DNA of 64,000 bases from Janthinobacterium fluminis (GTDB lineage: Bacteria; Pseudomonadota; Gammaproteobacteria; Burkholderiales; Burkholderiaceae_D), in NCBI RefSeq assembly GCF_028595325.1, contig NZ_JAQQXR010000009.1, forward strand, positions 62,001-126,000, read 5' to 3'. Below, piece by piece: positions 24,805 to 36,145 of the stretch (its first letter is position 1; each line of letters begins with the position of its first letter). A model generated the notes under the pieces. The model saw only the letters and a program-made list of their open reading frames with translations. It did no database searches and was not told the DNA's origin. Made by a program: the position numbers and the translations under genes.

Positions 24805-25590
24805 CTATACCTGATTTTGCCTGACTTGCTCAAAAAAACACACGGCGGCGCAGGCGGCCACGTTCAGCGACTCGACCTGCCCCAGGTGCGGGATGACGAC
24901 GCGGTGCGTCGCCAGGGCCAGCAAATCGTCGGCCACGCCCTGCCCTTCGTGGCCCAGCAGCCAGCCGACCGGCTGGCGCAGGTCGACGTCGTACAGGCGC
25001 TGCTCGGCGTAACCGCTGGTGGCCAGCACGGCGATGGCGGAGTCCGACACCAGCGCGGCCAGGTCGACGCCCTCGTAGATGTCGAGCACGAAGTGCGCGC
25101 CCATCGCCGCCCGCAGCACCTTCGGCGACCAGCAGAAAGCCGTGCCGGCGCTGCAGTACACCTGGCCGATGCCGGCCGCCGCCGCGCTGCGCAGGATGGA
25201 GCCGACGTTGCCGGGGTCTTGCAGGTTGTCGAGCAAGACGGCCGAGGCCGACAGCGCCTGCGTCACCGCGCGCTCCGGCGTCTCGATGACGAACAGGATG
25301 CCGACGCCGTGCTCGACCTGGCTGAGGGCGGCGTACAGCGCGTCCGGCATGGTGATGCAGTGGACCTGGCGGGCCTCGCACTGGGCAATCAGCTCGGCCA
25401 CCTCGGCGTTGCGCAGCGCACTTTCGCTGACGACGCACTGCGGCGGCGCGCCGCGCAGGCTCAGATAGGTCTGGCACAGATGCACGCCGTCGAGCAGGGT
25501 GCGGCCGGCCTTGCGGCGCGCCTGCGAGCTGCCGGCCAGGTGTTTCAATTCTTTGTAGAGCGCGTTGTCGCGCGAGGAAATCAGTTTCAT
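24805..25590 (-). CDS. TrmH/SpoU family RNA 2'-O-methyltransferase
   Basis: A 261-residue SPOUT-class methyltransferase. The N-terminal substrate-binding part ([23 protein letters not shown]) is typical of rRNA-type SpoU enzymes. The catalytic SPOUT domain has motif 1 [17 protein letters not shown], motif 2 [12 protein letters not shown] and motif 3 [17 protein letters not shown]. It probably methylates rRNA or tRNA ribose; the site cannot be named from sequence. Its ATG overlaps the rnhB stop by 4 bp, placing it in the lpx-rnhB transcript. Confidence 0.9.
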   Translation of the reverse strand: MKLISSRDNALYKELKHLAGSSQARRKAGRTLLDGVHLCQTYLSLRGAPPQCVVSESALRNAEVAELIAQCEARQVHCITMPDALYAALSQVEHGVGILFVIETPERAVTQALSASAVLLDNLQDPGNVGSILRSAAAAGIGQVYCSAGTAFCWSPKVLRAAMGAHFVLDIYEGVDLAALVSDSAIAVLATSGYAEQRLYDVDLRQPVGWLLGHEGQGVADDLLALATHRVVIPHLGQVESLNVAACAAVCFFEQVRQNQV

Positions 25591-26207
25591 GAGTTTGCCT
25601 CCAGCAGTTTGCGCACCGGCGCGTAGGAGCGCCTATGCACCGGCGAGACGCCGTGCTCGCGCAGGCGCGCCAGGTGCAGCGCGGTCGGATAGCCCTTGTG
25701 CTGGTCGAAGCCGTACTGCGGATAGCTGGCGTGCAGCACCTGCAGCGCGGCGTCGCGCGCCGTCTTGGCGAGGATGGAGGCGGCCGAGATCGAGTCGACC
25801 TTGTCGTCGCCCTCGACGATGGCGATGGCCCGGATCGACATCACCGGACAGCGGTTGCCGTCGATCAGGGCCAGCGTCGGCACCGTCGCCAGCGCCTCGA
25901 CGGCGCGGCGCATCGCCAGCATGGTCGCCTGCAGGATGTTGAGCTCGTCGATTTCCGCTTCCGAGCATTCGGCGATGGCCCAGGCCAGCGCGTTCTGCTT
26001 GATCAGCGGCACCAGCGCGTCGCGGCGCGCCTCGCTGAGTTTTTTCGAGTCGCGCAAGCCGTCTATCGGCCGCGCCGGGTCGAGGATCACGGCGGCGGCG
26101 AAGACCGGGCCGGCCAGCGGGCCGCGGCCGGCCTCGTCGACGCCGCAGATGATTTCATCGAGGGAGAATGGCAGGTCGTCAAACAAGCCGGGATAGAGAT
26201 TTTTCAC
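25587..26207 (-). CDS. rnhB: ribonuclease HII
   Basis: A 206-residue RNase HII, which removes ribonucleotides and RNA from RNA-DNA hybrids. The first catalytic motif is [15 protein letters not shown] (Asp and Glu), with later acidic residues in ALIDGNRCP and [17 protein letters not shown]. The length is typical. It lies 29 bp after lpxB and overlaps the methyltransferase start by 4 bp, the usual end of this envelope operon in beta- and gamma-proteobacteria. Confidence 0.96.
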   Translation of the reverse strand: MKNLYPGLFDDLPFSLDEIICGVDEAGRGPLAGPVFAAAVILDPARPIDGLRDSKKLSEARRDALVPLIKQNALAWAIAECSEAEIDELNILQATMLAMRRAVEALATVPTLALIDGNRCPVMSIRAIAIVEGDDKVDSISAASILAKTARDAALQVLHASYPQYGFDQHKGYPTALHLARLREHGVSPVHRRSYAPVRKLLEANS

Positions 26208-26236
26208 TTACGCCTTTATTGCGTCATGCCGTACAA

Positions 26237-27406
26237 CTACAGGCGGGTGGAAGATGCGGCGATCACTTGCATGACCGCCGCGGCGCTCTCCTGCGCGCTG
26301 TCGCGCAACAGGCTGTGGTGCATATCGGTGAAGCGCTGCACCAGGCGCAGGCGGCCCGGCACGTCGCTCAACTGGCGCCACATGGCCTCGGCCAGCGCTT
26401 CCGGGCTGGCGGCGTTCTGCAGCAGTTCCGGCACGAGGAATTCGCGCGCCAGGATGTTGGGCAGGCCGATCCACGGCTGGTAACCCATGTGGCGCATGAT
26501 TTCCCACGAGGCGCGCATCATTTTATAGGCGATCACCATCGGTTTCTTGAACAGCGCCACCTCCAGCGAGGCCGTGCCGGAGGCCACCAGCACGGCGTCG
26601 GCGGCGGCGATGGCCGTGTGCGACTGGCCGTCCGTGAGCATGATCTCGACGTCGCGCAGGCCGGCCTGGGCCACCAGTTCGAGGAAGTACTGGCGCTGCT
26701 TCTCGCCGGCCATCGGCGCGACGAAACGCAGCGAATGGTCGCGCTGGCGCAGCAGCTTGGCGGCGCCGACGAAGGCGGCGACATTGTGTTTCAGCTCGCC
26801 CATGCGGCTGCCCGGCATCAGCGTGACGACATTGGCGTCCTCGGGCAGGCCGAGCTGGCGCCGCGCCGCCGCCTCGTCCGGCTGCAGCGGGATCATCTCC
26901 GCCAGCGGGTGGCCGACGTAGGTGACGGGCACGCCGGCGCGCCGGTAGATCTCCTCCTCGAAGGGGAAGATCACCAGCATGTGCGACACCGCCTTGATGA
27001 TTTTCTTGATGCGCCCGCCGCGCCAGGCCCAGATCTGCGGCCCGATGTAATGCACGGTGGGGATGCCGGCCGCCTTCAGCTGCATCTCCAGGCCCAGGTT
27101 GAAGCCGGGGTAATCGGCGCCGATGAAGACGGCCGGCCGCTCGGCCAGCAACTGCTCGCGCAACTGGTTCTGGATGCCCTTGATGTCGCGGTAGCGGGGA
27201 ATGATCTCGAACAGGCCGCGCACCGTCAGGCGCTCCAGCGGCCAGTCGGAGACGAAGCCGTGGCGCGCCATGTTGGGGCCGCCGATGCCGTGGAAGCGCG
27301 CCCCGGGCAGCTGCGCCCGCAGCCCGCCCAGCAGACGTCCGGCCAGCAGGTCGCCGGACACCTCGCCGGCGACCACTGCGACAGACAGTTCAGCGGACGA
27401 TGCCAC
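26237..27406 (-). CDS. lpxB: lipid-A-disaccharide synthase
   Basis: A 389-residue GT-B glycosyltransferase that joins UDP-2,3-diacylglucosamine and lipid X in lipid A synthesis at the inner membrane. Visible hallmarks are VAGEVSGDLLAGRLL at the N-terminus, FIGADYPGFNLGLE, IGPQIWAWR and LMPGSRMGELKHN. It overlaps lpxA by 17 bp, so the two are coupled. Confidence 0.97.
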   Translation of the reverse strand: MASSAELSVAVVAGEVSGDLLAGRLLGGLRAQLPGARFHGIGGPNMARHGFVSDWPLERLTVRGLFEIIPRYRDIKGIQNQLREQLLAERPAVFIGADYPGFNLGLEMQLKAAGIPTVHYIGPQIWAWRGGRIKKIIKAVSHMLVIFPFEEEIYRRAGVPVTYVGHPLAEMIPLQPDEAAARRQLGLPEDANVVTLMPGSRMGELKHNVAAFVGAAKLLRQRDHSLRFVAPMAGEKQRQYFLELVAQAGLRDVEIMLTDGQSHTAIAAADAVLVASGTASLEVALFKKPMVIAYKMMRASWEIMRHMGYQPWIGLPNILAREFLVPELLQNAASPEALAEAMWRQLSDVPGRLRLVQRFTDMHHSLLRDSAQESAAAVMQVIAASSTRL

Positions 27407-28178
27407 GGGTCGCGCCGTTGAGGAACTCGCGCATCGCGCGGATCTGTTCAGCCGCCTCGGGGGAGGCCATCTCCTCCTCGAACAGCGCGGCCTTGGCCTC
27501 TTCCAAGGTCAGGTTGGAGCGGTAGATCAACTTGTAGGCGCTGCGGATGCCGTCGATCTGCGCGCGGCTGAAGCCGCGCCGCTTCAAGCCCTCGATGTTG
27601 ACGCCGTGCGCCGCCGCCGGATTGCCCGACAGCAGAACGAAGGGCGGCACATCCTGGGTCAGGCTGGTGCTCATGCCGACGAAGGCGTGCGCGCCGATCT
27701 GGCAGAACTGGTGCACATTGGCGAAGCCGGACAGGATCACCCAGTCGCCGATATGCACGTGGCCGGCCAGTTGCGCGTTGTTCGAGAAGATCGTGTTGCT
27801 GCCCACCTGGCAGTCGTGCGCCAGGTGCACATACGCGGAAATCCAGTTGTCGTTGCCGAGCCGCGTCACGCCGGCGTCCTGCACGGTGCCGGTGTTGAAG
27901 GTGCAGAACTCGCGGATGGTGTTGCGGTCGCCGATTTCCAGGCGGGTCGGCTCGCCCGACCACTTCTTGTCCTGCGGCGCGGCGCCGATGGACGAGAACT
28001 GGAAAAACTGGTTGTCGCAGCCGATGCTCGTATGGCCCTCGATGACGACATGCGGGCCGACCCGGGTGCCGGCGCCGATGCGCACGTGCGGGCCGATCAC
28101 CGAATACGGGCCGACCTGCACCGAGCTGTCCAGCTGCGCCTTGGGGTCGACTATGGCGCTGGGATGGATCGCTGTCAT
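27390..28178 (-). CDS. lpxA: UDP-N-acetylglucosamine acyltransferase
   Basis: A 262-residue left-handed beta-helix acyltransferase, the first step of lipid A synthesis. The hexapeptide repeats start IHPSAIVDPKAQLDSSVQVG, followed by the family motifs HLAHDCQVG (catalytic His) and GLKRRGFSRAQIDGIRSAYK in the C-terminal helices. Length is standard. It begins 1 bp after the fabZ stop and overlaps lpxB. Confidence 0.97.
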   Translation of the reverse strand: MTAIHPSAIVDPKAQLDSSVQVGPYSVIGPHVRIGAGTRVGPHVVIEGHTSIGCDNQFFQFSSIGAAPQDKKWSGEPTRLEIGDRNTIREFCTFNTGTVQDAGVTRLGNDNWISAYVHLAHDCQVGSNTIFSNNAQLAGHVHIGDWVILSGFANVHQFCQIGAHAFVGMSTSLTQDVPPFVLLSGNPAAAHGVNIEGLKRRGFSRAQIDGIRSAYKLIYRSNLTLEEAKAALFEEEMASPEAAEQIRAMREFLNGATRGIVR

Positions 28179-28179
28179 C

Positions 28180-28671
28180 TTACTGCCCCGCTGGCTGGCT
28201 CGCGTCGTTGGCGCTGCGGATGGTGCACATCAGGTCCGCTTCCACCGCGACTTTGCCGTCGACGCTGCCGACGGCCTTGTATTTCCAGATGCCGCGCGAC
28301 ACGCGCACGATCTCCACGTCCATCCGCAACTGGTCGCCCGGCTCGACCGGCCGCTTGAAGCGGGCGTTGTCGATGCCGACGAAGTAGACCACCGAGTTCT
28401 CGTCCGGCTTGATGTCCATCGTCAGGAAGGACAGGATGGCGGCGGTCTGCGCCATCGCCTCGATCATCAAGACGCCCGGCATCACCGGCTTGTGCGGGAA
28501 GTGGCCGTTGAAGAACTCCTCGTTGACGGTGACGTTCTTGATCGCCGAAATCGTCTTGCCCGACTCCCAGTCCAGCACGCGGTCGACCAGCAGCAGCGGA
28601 TAGCGGTGCGGCAGATACTGCTTGATCTGGTGGATGTCGAGGGTCTTCTTTTGTTCTGTGGTAGTGGTCAT
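28180..28671 (-). CDS. fabZ: 3-hydroxyacyl-ACP dehydratase FabZ
   Basis: A 163-residue hot-dog-fold dehydratase of type II fatty acid synthesis. The active-site stretch [22 protein letters not shown] holds the catalytic His and Glu; [14 protein letters not shown] is the N-terminal signature. It has a slightly long N-terminus ([11 protein letters not shown]). It sits between lpxD and lpxA and shares 4 bp with lpxD. Confidence 0.97.
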   Translation of the reverse strand: MTTTTEQKKTLDIHQIKQYLPHRYPLLLVDRVLDWESGKTISAIKNVTVNEEFFNGHFPHKPVMPGVLMIEAMAQTAAILSFLTMDIKPDENSVVYFVGIDNARFKRPVEPGDQLRMDVEIVRVSRGIWKYKAVGSVDGKVAVEADLMCTIRSANDASQPAGQ

Positions 28672-29726
28672 GTTTGCTCTTGATTTGTCAGTGTTTTAAT
28701 TGTTTTTTCCAGCGCCCGGATTTTATCGCGCAGCGTCGACAGATTGCGCACGATCGCCGCGCTTTTTTCCCAGTCGGCGTTTTTCGCCAGCGGATAGAAG
28801 CCCGTGTACTGGCCCGCTTCGAGGATCGAGCGCGACACCATGCTGCCCGAGGACACATGGACGCGGTCGGCGATGCTCAGGTGGCCCAGCACCATCGCGG
28901 CGCCGCCGAAGGTGCAGTACTTGCCGATGACGGCGCTGCCGGCCACGCCGACGCAGCCGGCCATCGCCGTGTGCGCGCCGATGCGGCAGTTGTGGCCGAT
29001 CTGGATCTGGTTGTCCAGCTTGACGCCGTCCTCGATGACGGTGTCGGCCAGCGCGCCGCGGTCGATGGTGGTGTTGGCGCCGATGTCGACGTCGTCGCCG
29101 ATGATGACGCGGCCGGTCTGCGGGATCTTGATGTAGACCCCGCCCTCGTTGGCGAAGCCGAAACCGTCGGTGCCGATGACGGCGCCGGAGTGGATGATGC
29201 CGCGCGCGCCGATTTGGCAGCGGGCGTGGAAGGTCACGTTGGCGAACAGGTGGGTGGCGGCGCCGATGACGGCCTCGCGGCCGACGAAGCAGCCGGCGTC
29301 GATGACGGCGCCCTCGCCGATGACGGCGCCCTCGCCTATCGTCACGTGCGCGCCGATGTGGGCGCTGGCGGCGATGACGGCGCCGGCGCCGATGCTGGCG
29401 CTGGCGTCGACGCCGGGCGCCGGCGCGACCTCGCGCTGCGCGGCGAAAAACTGCGCGGCGCGGGCGAAATACGCGTAGGGGTTCGGCGTGACGATGCGCG
29501 CGCCGGCGTAGTCCGGCGCGACGACGGCGTCGTCGGCGGCCGAGAGGATCAGCGCGGCCGCCTGGCTGGCGGCGGCCTGGCCGCGGAACTTGCTGTTGCT
29601 CAGGAAGCTGATGTGCGAAGCGTCGGCGTCGGCCAGCGGCGCGATGCCGCTGACCTGCAGGTTGGGGTCGCCCTGCAACTGTCCGCCGAAGCGTTCGACC
29701 AATTCACCCAGTCGAGTGCCCATCAT
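28668..29726 (-). CDS. lpxD: UDP-3-O-(3-hydroxymyristoyl)glucosamine N-acyltransferase
   Basis: A 352-residue LpxD, the third step of lipid A synthesis. The N-terminal uridine-binding domain (residues ~5-100) is followed by a beta-helix of hexapeptide repeats, with [15 protein letters not shown] and [16 protein letters not shown] (catalytic His). The C-terminus is helical. Met1 and Met2 are both possible starts. It overlaps fabZ and follows the skp gene by 73 bp. Confidence 0.96.
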   Translation of the reverse strand: MMGTRLGELVERFGGQLQGDPNLQVSGIAPLADADASHISFLSNSKFRGQAAASQAAALILSAADDAVVAPDYAGARIVTPNPYAYFARAAQFFAAQREVAPAPGVDASASIGAGAVIAASAHIGAHVTIGEGAVIGEGAVIDAGCFVGREAVIGAATHLFANVTFHARCQIGARGIIHSGAVIGTDGFGFANEGGVYIKIPQTGRVIIGDDVDIGANTTIDRGALADTVIEDGVKLDNQIQIGHNCRIGAHTAMAGCVGVAGSAVIGKYCTFGGAAMVLGHLSIADRVHVSSGSMVSRSILEAGQYTGFYPLAKNADWEKSAAIVRNLSTLRDKIRALEKTIKTLTNQEQT

Positions 29727-29799
29727 AATATGTCCAATCTTGTTTGTTGCCCGTCCGGGGCGGACGGCGCAACGCGCCCCGCCCGCCCGTCGCGGTGTC

Positions 29800-30318
29800 T
29801 TACTTGTCGAGCGCCTTCAGCACCCTGTCGGTGATGTCGATGCGCGGGTTGAACCACAGCGCATCCTGCAGCACCACGTCATAGCCCTCGGCCAGCGCCA
29901 TCTTCTGGACGATCGCGTTGGCCTTCTCGGCGATGGCGGCGCGCTCCTCGTTGGTGCGCTGGCTCAAGTCCTCGCGGAACTCGCGCTGGCGGCGCTGCAA
30001 TTCCTTGTCCAGCTCGAAGTACTCGCGCTGGCGCTTGGCGCGCTCGCTTTCGTTCAGGCCGGGCAATTCCTTTTCCAGCTTGTCGCTGGCCACCTTGAAG
30101 CGCGCGCCCAGCTCCTGCACGGCCTTTTCGCGCGCCTTGAACTCCTCGGCCAGCTTCTCGCTGGCCAGCTTGGCCAGCTTCGACTCGTGATACAGACGCT
30201 CGGAGCTCAACCAGGCGATCTTCGACTCCTGGGCCTGGGCCTGCACCGGCGCCAGCGAACACCAGCACAATGCAAGCGCGGCAAGATACTTGGGCAGGGT
30301 TGCGGTTGCAGTCTTCAA
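29800..30318 (-). CDS. skp: OmpH/Skp family periplasmic chaperone
   Basis: A 172-residue periplasmic chaperone for outer-membrane proteins. The signal peptide ends around APVQAQAQ; the mature part starts [21 protein letters not shown] and is a long charged coiled-coil (residues ~45-140), as in Skp. It stands between bamA and lpxD, the conserved order. Some residues of the N-terminal strand differ from E. coli, as is normal in beta-proteobacteria. Confidence 0.93.
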   Translation of the reverse strand: MKTATATLPKYLAALALCWCSLAPVQAQAQESKIAWLSSERLYHESKLAKLASEKLAEEFKAREKAVQELGARFKVASDKLEKELPGLNESERAKRQREYFELDKELQRRQREFREDLSQRTNEERAAIAEKANAIVQKMALAEGYDVVLQDALWFNPRIDITDRVLKALDK

Positions 30319-30362
30319 CGTAATTCTCCGTGGTCAAAAAAATAAGGGGCCGCGCACGGCGC

Positions 30363-32699
30363 TTAGAAGCCGGTGCCCATCTGGAACTGGAACGGTTCCG
30401 TGCGGTCGCCCGGCTTCTTGTTCAGCGCCTTGCTGTAGCTCAACTTCAGCGGGCCGACCGGGGAAATCCAGCTGATCCCCAAGCCTGCAGAATAGCGCAA
30501 TTCCGAGGCGCGCAGTTTTTGCCCTTCCTGGTAGACCTGGCCGCCGTCGACGAAGCCGAACCAGCGCAGGCTGCGGTCGCTGCCCGAGCCGGGGAAAGGC
30601 AGTTGCAATTCGACGCTGCCCATCAGCCGCGAAGCGCCGCCCAGCGCATCGTTGGTGCTCGGGTCGGCGGCGCCCAGCGAGGAACTCTGGTAGCCGCGCA
30701 CCGAGCCGATGCCGCCGCCGTAGAAGTTCTTGAAGACCGGATAGGCGTTCTTGCCGATGCCGTGGCCGTAGTCGATCTCGCCGCGCAGGGCCAGCGTGAC
30801 GCTGCGGAACAGCGGACGGTAATACTGCTGCTCGTAGATGGCGCGGTAGTATTTCTGGTTGCCGATCAAGTCCACTTCCAGGTTGGCGCGCTGGTAGCGG
30901 CCGATGGACGGCGTCAGCGCGCTGTCGCGGCTGTCGCGCTGCCACGAGGCCGTCAGCGGCACGGCGTTGGTGGTGGCGCTGCCGATGCCGTCGGCCGGGC
31001 CGCCGTTGTCGCGCACGTAGTTGCGGAAGCGCAGCGGGCTGGTGGCGTCCGTCTCGATCTTGGTGCGCTCCAGGCCGGCGCCGAAGAACACCGTGTCGCT
31101 CTCGGAGAACGGCACGCCGAACTCGATCTTGCCGCCCTGCTGCTTGACCTTGTAGCTGCCGATGTTGAGGGCCGGCGGAATCGTCGTGCGCAGGTACAGC
31201 TCGAAGCGGCGCGACACGCCGTCGTCGGTGAAGTAGGGGTTGGTGTGCGAAAACGCGATGGTGCGGCTGTAGTGGCTGGTGTTCAGCTCCAGGCCGACGG
31301 TGTTGCCGCTGCCGGCGAAGTTGGCCTGCGAAATCGCCGCCGAGAAGGTGAACTTCTCGGCCTGGGAAAACGCGCCGCCTATCATGAAGTTGCCGGTCGG
31401 TTTTTCCACGACGGTCAGGTTGACGTCGACCTGGTCGTTGGTGCCCTGGGCTTCCGGCGTGTCGATGGTGACGTCCTTGAAGTAGCCGAGGCGGTCGACG
31501 CGGTCGCGCGACAGCTTGATCTTGTTGGCGTCGTACCACGACGATTCGAACTGGCGGAATTCGCGGCGGATCACCTCGTCGCGGGTGGTCGTGTTGCCGG
31601 CGATGTTCATGCGGCGCACGTAGACGCGCTTGCCCGGGTCGACCAGGAAGGTGAACGACACCTCGCGCTTCTCGCGGTTGATCTCCGGATTGGCGTTGAC
31701 GTTGGCGAAGGCGTAGCCGAAGGTGCCGAGGCGGTCGGAGATGCGCTTGTTGCTGGCGGTGAGCAGCTCGCCCGAATAGACGGCGCCCTTCTTCATCAGC
31801 AGCAGCGACTTCAGCTCGTCCTCGCGGCCGAACATCTCGCCTTCCAGCTTGCTGTCGCCGACCGTGTACTTCTCGCCCTCGGTCAGGTTGATCGTGATGT
31901 AGATGTCCTTCTTGTCCGGCGTGATCGACACCTGGGTCGAATCGACCTGCATCTCGATGTAGCCGCGGTTCAGATAGAAGGACTTGAGCGCCTCGATGTC
32001 GCCGGTCAGCTTGGTCTTGGAATACTGGTCGGCCTTGGTGTACCAGCTGAACAGGCCGCTGGTGTTCAGGGCCAGTTGCTCGCGCAGCTCCTTGTCGGCA
32101 AATGCCCTGTTGCCGACGATGTTGATCTGCTTGATGCGGGCCACCTCGCCCTCGTCGACGGCGAAGACGACGTTGACGCGGTTGCGCTCGATCGGCGTGA
32201 CGGTGGTGGTGATCTTCACGCCGTACAGGCCGTGCGACAGGTACTGGCGCTTGAGCTCCTGCTCGGCGCGGTCGACCGAAGCCTTCTCGAAGAACTTCGC
32301 CTCGCCGACGCCGATCTCCTTGAGCGCCTTGACCAGGATATCCTTTTCGAATTCCTTGGCGCCGGTGAACTCGACGCTGGCGATGGCCGGGCGTTCCTCG
32401 ACCAGCACGACGAGCACGTCGCCGTCGACCTCCAGGCGCACGTCCTTGAAGATGTTGGTCGCGTACAGGGCTTTGATGATGGCGACGCTCTTGTCGTCGC
32501 TGAAGGTTTCGCCGACGCGCACCGGCAGGTAGCTGAACACAGTACCAGCCTCGGTGCGCTGGATACCCTCGACGCGGATGTCCTTGACGACAAATGGCGC
32601 CACGGCCAGCGCCTGGCCGGAGCAGAAAGCCAGTACGGCGGCGCCGATCAGGCTGAGACGAAAGGAAGGCAAGGCAAAACGGTCAGAGTGTAATTTCAT
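30363..32699 (-). CDS. bamA: outer-membrane protein assembly factor BamA
   Basis: A 778-residue Omp85 protein. The signal peptide is followed by five POTRA domains (residues ~28-430, beginning FVVKDIRVEGIQRTEAGTVF) and a 16-strand barrel. The VRGY lid-loop signature is present as GSVRGYQSSSLG, and the chain ends MGTGF with a terminal Phe. BamA inserts beta-barrel proteins into the outer membrane. It sits between rseP and skp. Confidence 0.97.
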   Translation of the reverse strand: MKLHSDRFALPSFRLSLIGAAVLAFCSGQALAVAPFVVKDIRVEGIQRTEAGTVFSYLPVRVGETFSDDKSVAIIKALYATNIFKDVRLEVDGDVLVVLVEERPAIASVEFTGAKEFEKDILVKALKEIGVGEAKFFEKASVDRAEQELKRQYLSHGLYGVKITTTVTPIERNRVNVVFAVDEGEVARIKQINIVGNRAFADKELREQLALNTSGLFSWYTKADQYSKTKLTGDIEALKSFYLNRGYIEMQVDSTQVSITPDKKDIYITINLTEGEKYTVGDSKLEGEMFGREDELKSLLLMKKGAVYSGELLTASNKRISDRLGTFGYAFANVNANPEINREKREVSFTFLVDPGKRVYVRRMNIAGNTTTRDEVIRREFRQFESSWYDANKIKLSRDRVDRLGYFKDVTIDTPEAQGTNDQVDVNLTVVEKPTGNFMIGGAFSQAEKFTFSAAISQANFAGSGNTVGLELNTSHYSRTIAFSHTNPYFTDDGVSRRFELYLRTTIPPALNIGSYKVKQQGGKIEFGVPFSESDTVFFGAGLERTKIETDATSPLRFRNYVRDNGGPADGIGSATTNAVPLTASWQRDSRDSALTPSIGRYQRANLEVDLIGNQKYYRAIYEQQYYRPLFRSVTLALRGEIDYGHGIGKNAYPVFKNFYGGGIGSVRGYQSSSLGAADPSTNDALGGASRLMGSVELQLPFPGSGSDRSLRWFGFVDGGQVYQEGQKLRASELRYSAGLGISWISPVGPLKLSYSKALNKKPGDRTEPFQFQMGTGF

Positions 32700-32769
32700 T
32701 GGCTAAATCAATGGATAAATCATTGGACAACACGCACAAAATGAATGCCTGTACGAACGGCGCCGACGT

Positions 32770-34119
32770 TCAGGTCAGCAGCCGCGCAACGTCGTTGAAA
32801 ACGGCAAGCGCCATCAGGGTCAGCAACAATCCCACGCCCAGACGCTGGGCGATCTCGCCGACACGCTCCGGAATCGGGCGTCCGGTCAAAACTTCCAGCG
32901 AATAATACAGCAAAAGCCCCCCATCTAAAACCGGAATGGGTAGCAAATTCATCACACCCAGACTGATACTGATGAAGGCGATGAAGCTCAGGTAGCTGAC
33001 GGCGCCGATGCGCGCCGTCTGCCCGGCGTAGTCGGCGATCGTGATCGGCCCCGTCACATTCTTCCACGAGGCCTGGCCGGTGATCATCTTGCCCATCATT
33101 TTCAAGGTCAGCACGCTGGTGTCCCAGACCTTGACGACGGCCTTCCCGGTGGCCGCCAGCGGCGCCGCTGCCACGACCATCATATCCGGCCGCTGCGCGA
33201 CCTCGGCCTTGATCTTACCAACTGTTACAGCTGCCTCGACCTCGGCATCGGGCGTGACGTCGAGCTCCATCGGCACGCCGGCGCGGCGCAGCGCCACGCG
33301 CAGCGTGCGCCCGGGGGCGGCGCGCACCAGGTCGACCAGCGCCGGGCCGTTGGCCAGGGGCCGTCCGTCCACGCTGACCAGCAGATCGCCGGCGCGCAGG
33401 CCGGCGCGCTGGGCCGCGCCGCCGTCCTGCACCTTGCCCAGCACGGGCGCGGGGCGGGCCAGCGTGATGCCGGCCTGGCCCAGCACGTCGCCTTCGAGGT
33501 CGAGGCCGGCCAGCGCCGCCGCCGGCAGGGCCGCGCCGACGCGGCCGCTGCCGGGACGCTCGACTTCCAGGCGCGCGCCCTGCTTGTCGAGCGCCGCCTG
33601 GATAATCTGCCAGCGCAGCTCGGACCAGACGGCGACGGGCTCGCCGTTGACGGCGACGACGCGGTCGCCGGAACGCAGCCCGGCGATGTCGGCGGCGCTG
33701 TGCGCGGTGGCGGCGCCGAGCCGGCTGACGGGTTCCTCGATGCCGTACATGTACAGGCCGGCGAACACGCCGATGGCCAGCAGGAAGTTGGCGAGCGGGC
33801 CGGCGGCGACGATGGCGATGCGCCGCCACACGCTCTGGCGCGTGAACTCGCGCCGCAAGTCGTCCGGCGACAGCGCGCCCAGGTCTTGCTCGCGGCCGTC
33901 CAGCATCTTCACATAGCCGCCCAGCGGCAGCGCCGACACGGCCCACTCGGTCTGGTCAGGGCCGAAGCGGCGCGACCAGACGACCTTGCCCATGCCGACG
34001 GAAAAGCGCAGCACCTTGACGCCGCACCAGCGCGCCACCCAGTAGTGGCCCAGCTCATGGATGACAATCAGCGAGCCGAGGGCGACGAAAAACGCCAGCA
34101 GTGTCTGCAGCAGGTTCAT
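32770..34119 (-). CDS. rseP: site-2 zinc metalloprotease RseP
   Basis: A 449-residue inner-membrane protease. HELGH (His21, Glu22, His25) lies in the first membrane segment, followed by [13 protein letters not shown], two PDZ domains (residues ~120-300, with [12 protein letters not shown] and [12 protein letters not shown]) and the C-terminal [11 protein letters not shown] motif supplying the third metal ligand. It cleaves anti-sigma factors and signal peptides. The start at 34119 overlaps the dxr stop by 4 bp; the longer ORF continuing to 35166 is a shadow of dxr. Confidence 0.96.
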   Translation of the reverse strand: MNLLQTLLAFFVALGSLIVIHELGHYWVARWCGVKVLRFSVGMGKVVWSRRFGPDQTEWAVSALPLGGYVKMLDGREQDLGALSPDDLRREFTRQSVWRRIAIVAAGPLANFLLAIGVFAGLYMYGIEEPVSRLGAATAHSAADIAGLRSGDRVVAVNGEPVAVWSELRWQIIQAALDKQGARLEVERPGSGRVGAALPAAALAGLDLEGDVLGQAGITLARPAPVLGKVQDGGAAQRAGLRAGDLLVSVDGRPLANGPALVDLVRAAPGRTLRVALRRAGVPMELDVTPDAEVEAAVTVGKIKAEVAQRPDMMVVAAAPLAATGKAVVKVWDTSVLTLKMMGKMITGQASWKNVTGPITIADYAGQTARIGAVSYLSFIAFISISLGVMNLLPIPVLDGGLLLYYSLEVLTGRPIPERVGEIAQRLGVGLLLTLMALAVFNDVARLLT

Positions 34120-35300
34120 CGCGCCGGTCCGCCGGCGATATAGCGTTCGGCGGCGGCGCGCGCCAGCCCGTCCTGGGCCATCACGGCCTCGATGCTGGAG
34201 GCGGCGCCGCCGGCGACCGTCTCGATCACGTGGCGCACCACGCGGTCGATCTGGCGGAAGCCGATTCTCAGGTCGAGGAAGGCTTGCACGGCCACCTCGT
34301 TGGCCGCGTTCAGCAGCGCCGGCGCGGTGCCGCCGGCGCGCAGCGCGTCGAAGGCCAGGGCAAGGCAGGGGAAACGGGCGAAATCGGCGCGCTCGAACTG
34401 CAGCGTGGCGATCTGCGCCAGGTCGAGCTGGGCCACGCCGGAGTCGATGCGCTCCGGGTAGGCCAGCGCGTGGGCGATCGGCGTGCGCATGTCCGGGTTG
34501 CCCAACTGGGCCAGCACGGAGCCGTCGACGTAGGACACCATCGAATGGATCACGCTTTGCGGATGGATCAGCACCTCGATCTGCGCCGCCGGCGTGCCGA
34601 ACAGCCAGTGCGCCTCGATCACTTCCAGGCCCTTGTTCATCATCGTCGCGGAATCGACGGAAATCTTGCGCCCCATCACCCAGTTCGGGTGCTTGCAGGC
34701 TTGTTCGGGCGTGACGGCGTCGAGGCTGTCGACGGCGCGCGTGAGGAAGGGGCCGCCCGAGGCCGTCAGCACGATCTTCGCCACGCCGGCGTCGGCCGGC
34801 GCCCTGCCGTAGCCCCGCGGCAGGCACTGGAAAATCGCATTGTGCTCGCTGTCGATCGGCAGCAGCACGGCGCCGCTGGCCTGGGCCGCGTCGATGAAGA
34901 GCTGGCCCGACATCACCAGCGCCTCCTTGTTCGCCAGCAAAACCTTCTTGCCGGCGCGGGCCGCGGCCAGCGTCGGCGCCAGGCCGGCGGCGCCGACGAT
35001 GGCGGCCATCACGGCGTCGACCTGGGCGTCGGCGGCGATGGCGCACAGGGCCGCCTCGCCGTAATCGACCTCGGTGCGCAGGCCCTTGGCGCGCAGCAAG
35101 GCCGTCAATTGCGCGGCGGCGGCGGCGCTGCCGACCACGGCGCGGGCCGGGCGGAAGCGCTCGCACTGGGCGGCCAGCGCCTCGACCTTGCTGTGGGCGC
35201 TCAGCGCGAACACGCTGTAGCGCTCCGGGTGGCGCGCCAGCACGTCCAGCGTGGACACGCCGATCGAGCCGGTGGCGCCGAGAATGGTGATGCGTTGCAT
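34116..35300 (-). CDS. dxr: 1-deoxy-D-xylulose 5-phosphate reductoisomerase
   Basis: A 394-residue enzyme of the MEP isoprenoid pathway that makes 2-C-methyl-D-erythritol 4-phosphate using NADPH. The N-terminal [16 protein letters not shown] binds [30 protein letters not shown] and [10 protein letters not shown] are catalytic-region motifs, and [18 protein letters not shown] closes the active site. It lies between cdsA and rseP, next to uppS whose substrate depends on this pathway. Confidence 0.97.
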   Translation of the reverse strand: MQRITILGATGSIGVSTLDVLARHPERYSVFALSAHSKVEALAAQCERFRPARAVVGSAAAAAQLTALLRAKGLRTEVDYGEAALCAIAADAQVDAVMAAIVGAAGLAPTLAAARAGKKVLLANKEALVMSGQLFIDAAQASGAVLLPIDSEHNAIFQCLPRGYGRAPADAGVAKIVLTASGGPFLTRAVDSLDAVTPEQACKHPNWVMGRKISVDSATMMNKGLEVIEAHWLFGTPAAQIEVLIHPQSVIHSMVSYVDGSVLAQLGNPDMRTPIAHALAYPERIDSGVAQLDLAQIATLQFERADFARFPCLALAFDALRAGGTAPALLNAANEVAVQAFLDLRIGFRQIDRVVRHVIETVAGGAASSIEAVMAQDGLARAAAERYIAGGPAR

Positions 35301-35311
35301 AGAAACTTCCT

Positions 35312-36145
35312 TCAGAGCCAGGTGCCGATCAGCGCGGCCAGCGGCAGCACCGGGAGCAGCGCGTCGATACGGTCGAGCACGCCACCGTGGCCGGGCAGCA
35401 GATTGCTGCTGTCCTTGATGCCGGCGCGGCGCTTGAGCATGGATTCAAACAGGTCGCCGACGACGCTGGCGGCGGCGACGAGCACGAGGATGGCCAGCGC
35501 GGCGGCCCAGCCCAGCGCGCCCTGCAGGCGCACGGCGAAGGTGTCGGCCAGGGCCGGCACGGACGGCGCCAGCGCGACGCTGAGCGCGGCCAGGGCCAGC
35601 ACGGCGACGCCGCCGCCGAACGCGCCCTCCCACGACTTGCCGGGGGAAATGGAGGGCGCCAGCTTGCGCTTGCCGAAGGCCTTGCCGGAGAAATAGGCGC
35701 CGATGTCGGCGATCCACACCAGCGCCATCACCGACAGCAGGTAGGCGGGCGAATGGCGGAACAGCGCGACGATGGCGGCGAAGCAGGCGACGATGGCGAC
35801 GGCGTACACCATGCTGAGCAGCGTGTTGCCCAGGCCGGCCGGCGGCGGCAGGCCGGTGCCCAGGGCCGGCGCGAAGCGCAGCGCCCAGATGGCCACGCCG
35901 AGCGTGAACCAGAAACGCGGCTGCGGGTCGACGGCGCCGGACAGGAAGACGTAGACGAAGGCGGCCGCGCACACGGCGGCGATCGGCAGCGCGCGCGGGT
36001 TCTTAAACAGGCGCAGGCTTTCCCAGATGGCGGCGGCGAAAAACGCCGTCGCCACCGCCGCGAAGGCGGGGAAGTGCTTGAAGAACAGAACCGGCAGCAA
36101 GACCGCCAACAAGACCACGGCGGTGATCATCCGAGTTTTCAGCAT
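35312..36145 (-). CDS. cdsA: phosphatidate cytidylyltransferase
   Basis: A 277-residue polytopic membrane enzyme making CDP-diacylglycerol. The family signature near the C-terminus is complete: [20 protein letters not shown] then [15 protein letters not shown]. Upstream the [17 protein letters not shown] segment is present. Seven or eight hydrophobic helices are predicted. It overlaps the uppS stop by one base and ends 11 bp before dxr. Confidence 0.96.
   Translation of the reverse strand: MLKTRMITAVVLLAVLLPVLFFKHFPAFAAVATAFFAAAIWESLRLFKNPRALPIAAVCAAAFVYVFLSGAVDPQPRFWFTLGVAIWALRFAPALGTGLPPPAGLGNTLLSMVYAVAIVACFAAIVALFRHSPAYLLSVMALVWIADIGAYFSGKAFGKRKLAPSISPGKSWEGAFGGGVAVLALAALSVALAPSVPALADTFAVRLQGALGWAAALAILVLVAAASVVGDLFESMLKRRAGIKDSSNLLPGHGGVLDRIDALLPVLPLAALIGTWL

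Noticed and set aside
34120..35166. N-terminal extension of RseP across dxr
   Set aside because: HELGH must lie near the N-terminus of RseP, and the extension is an out-of-frame shadow of dxr.
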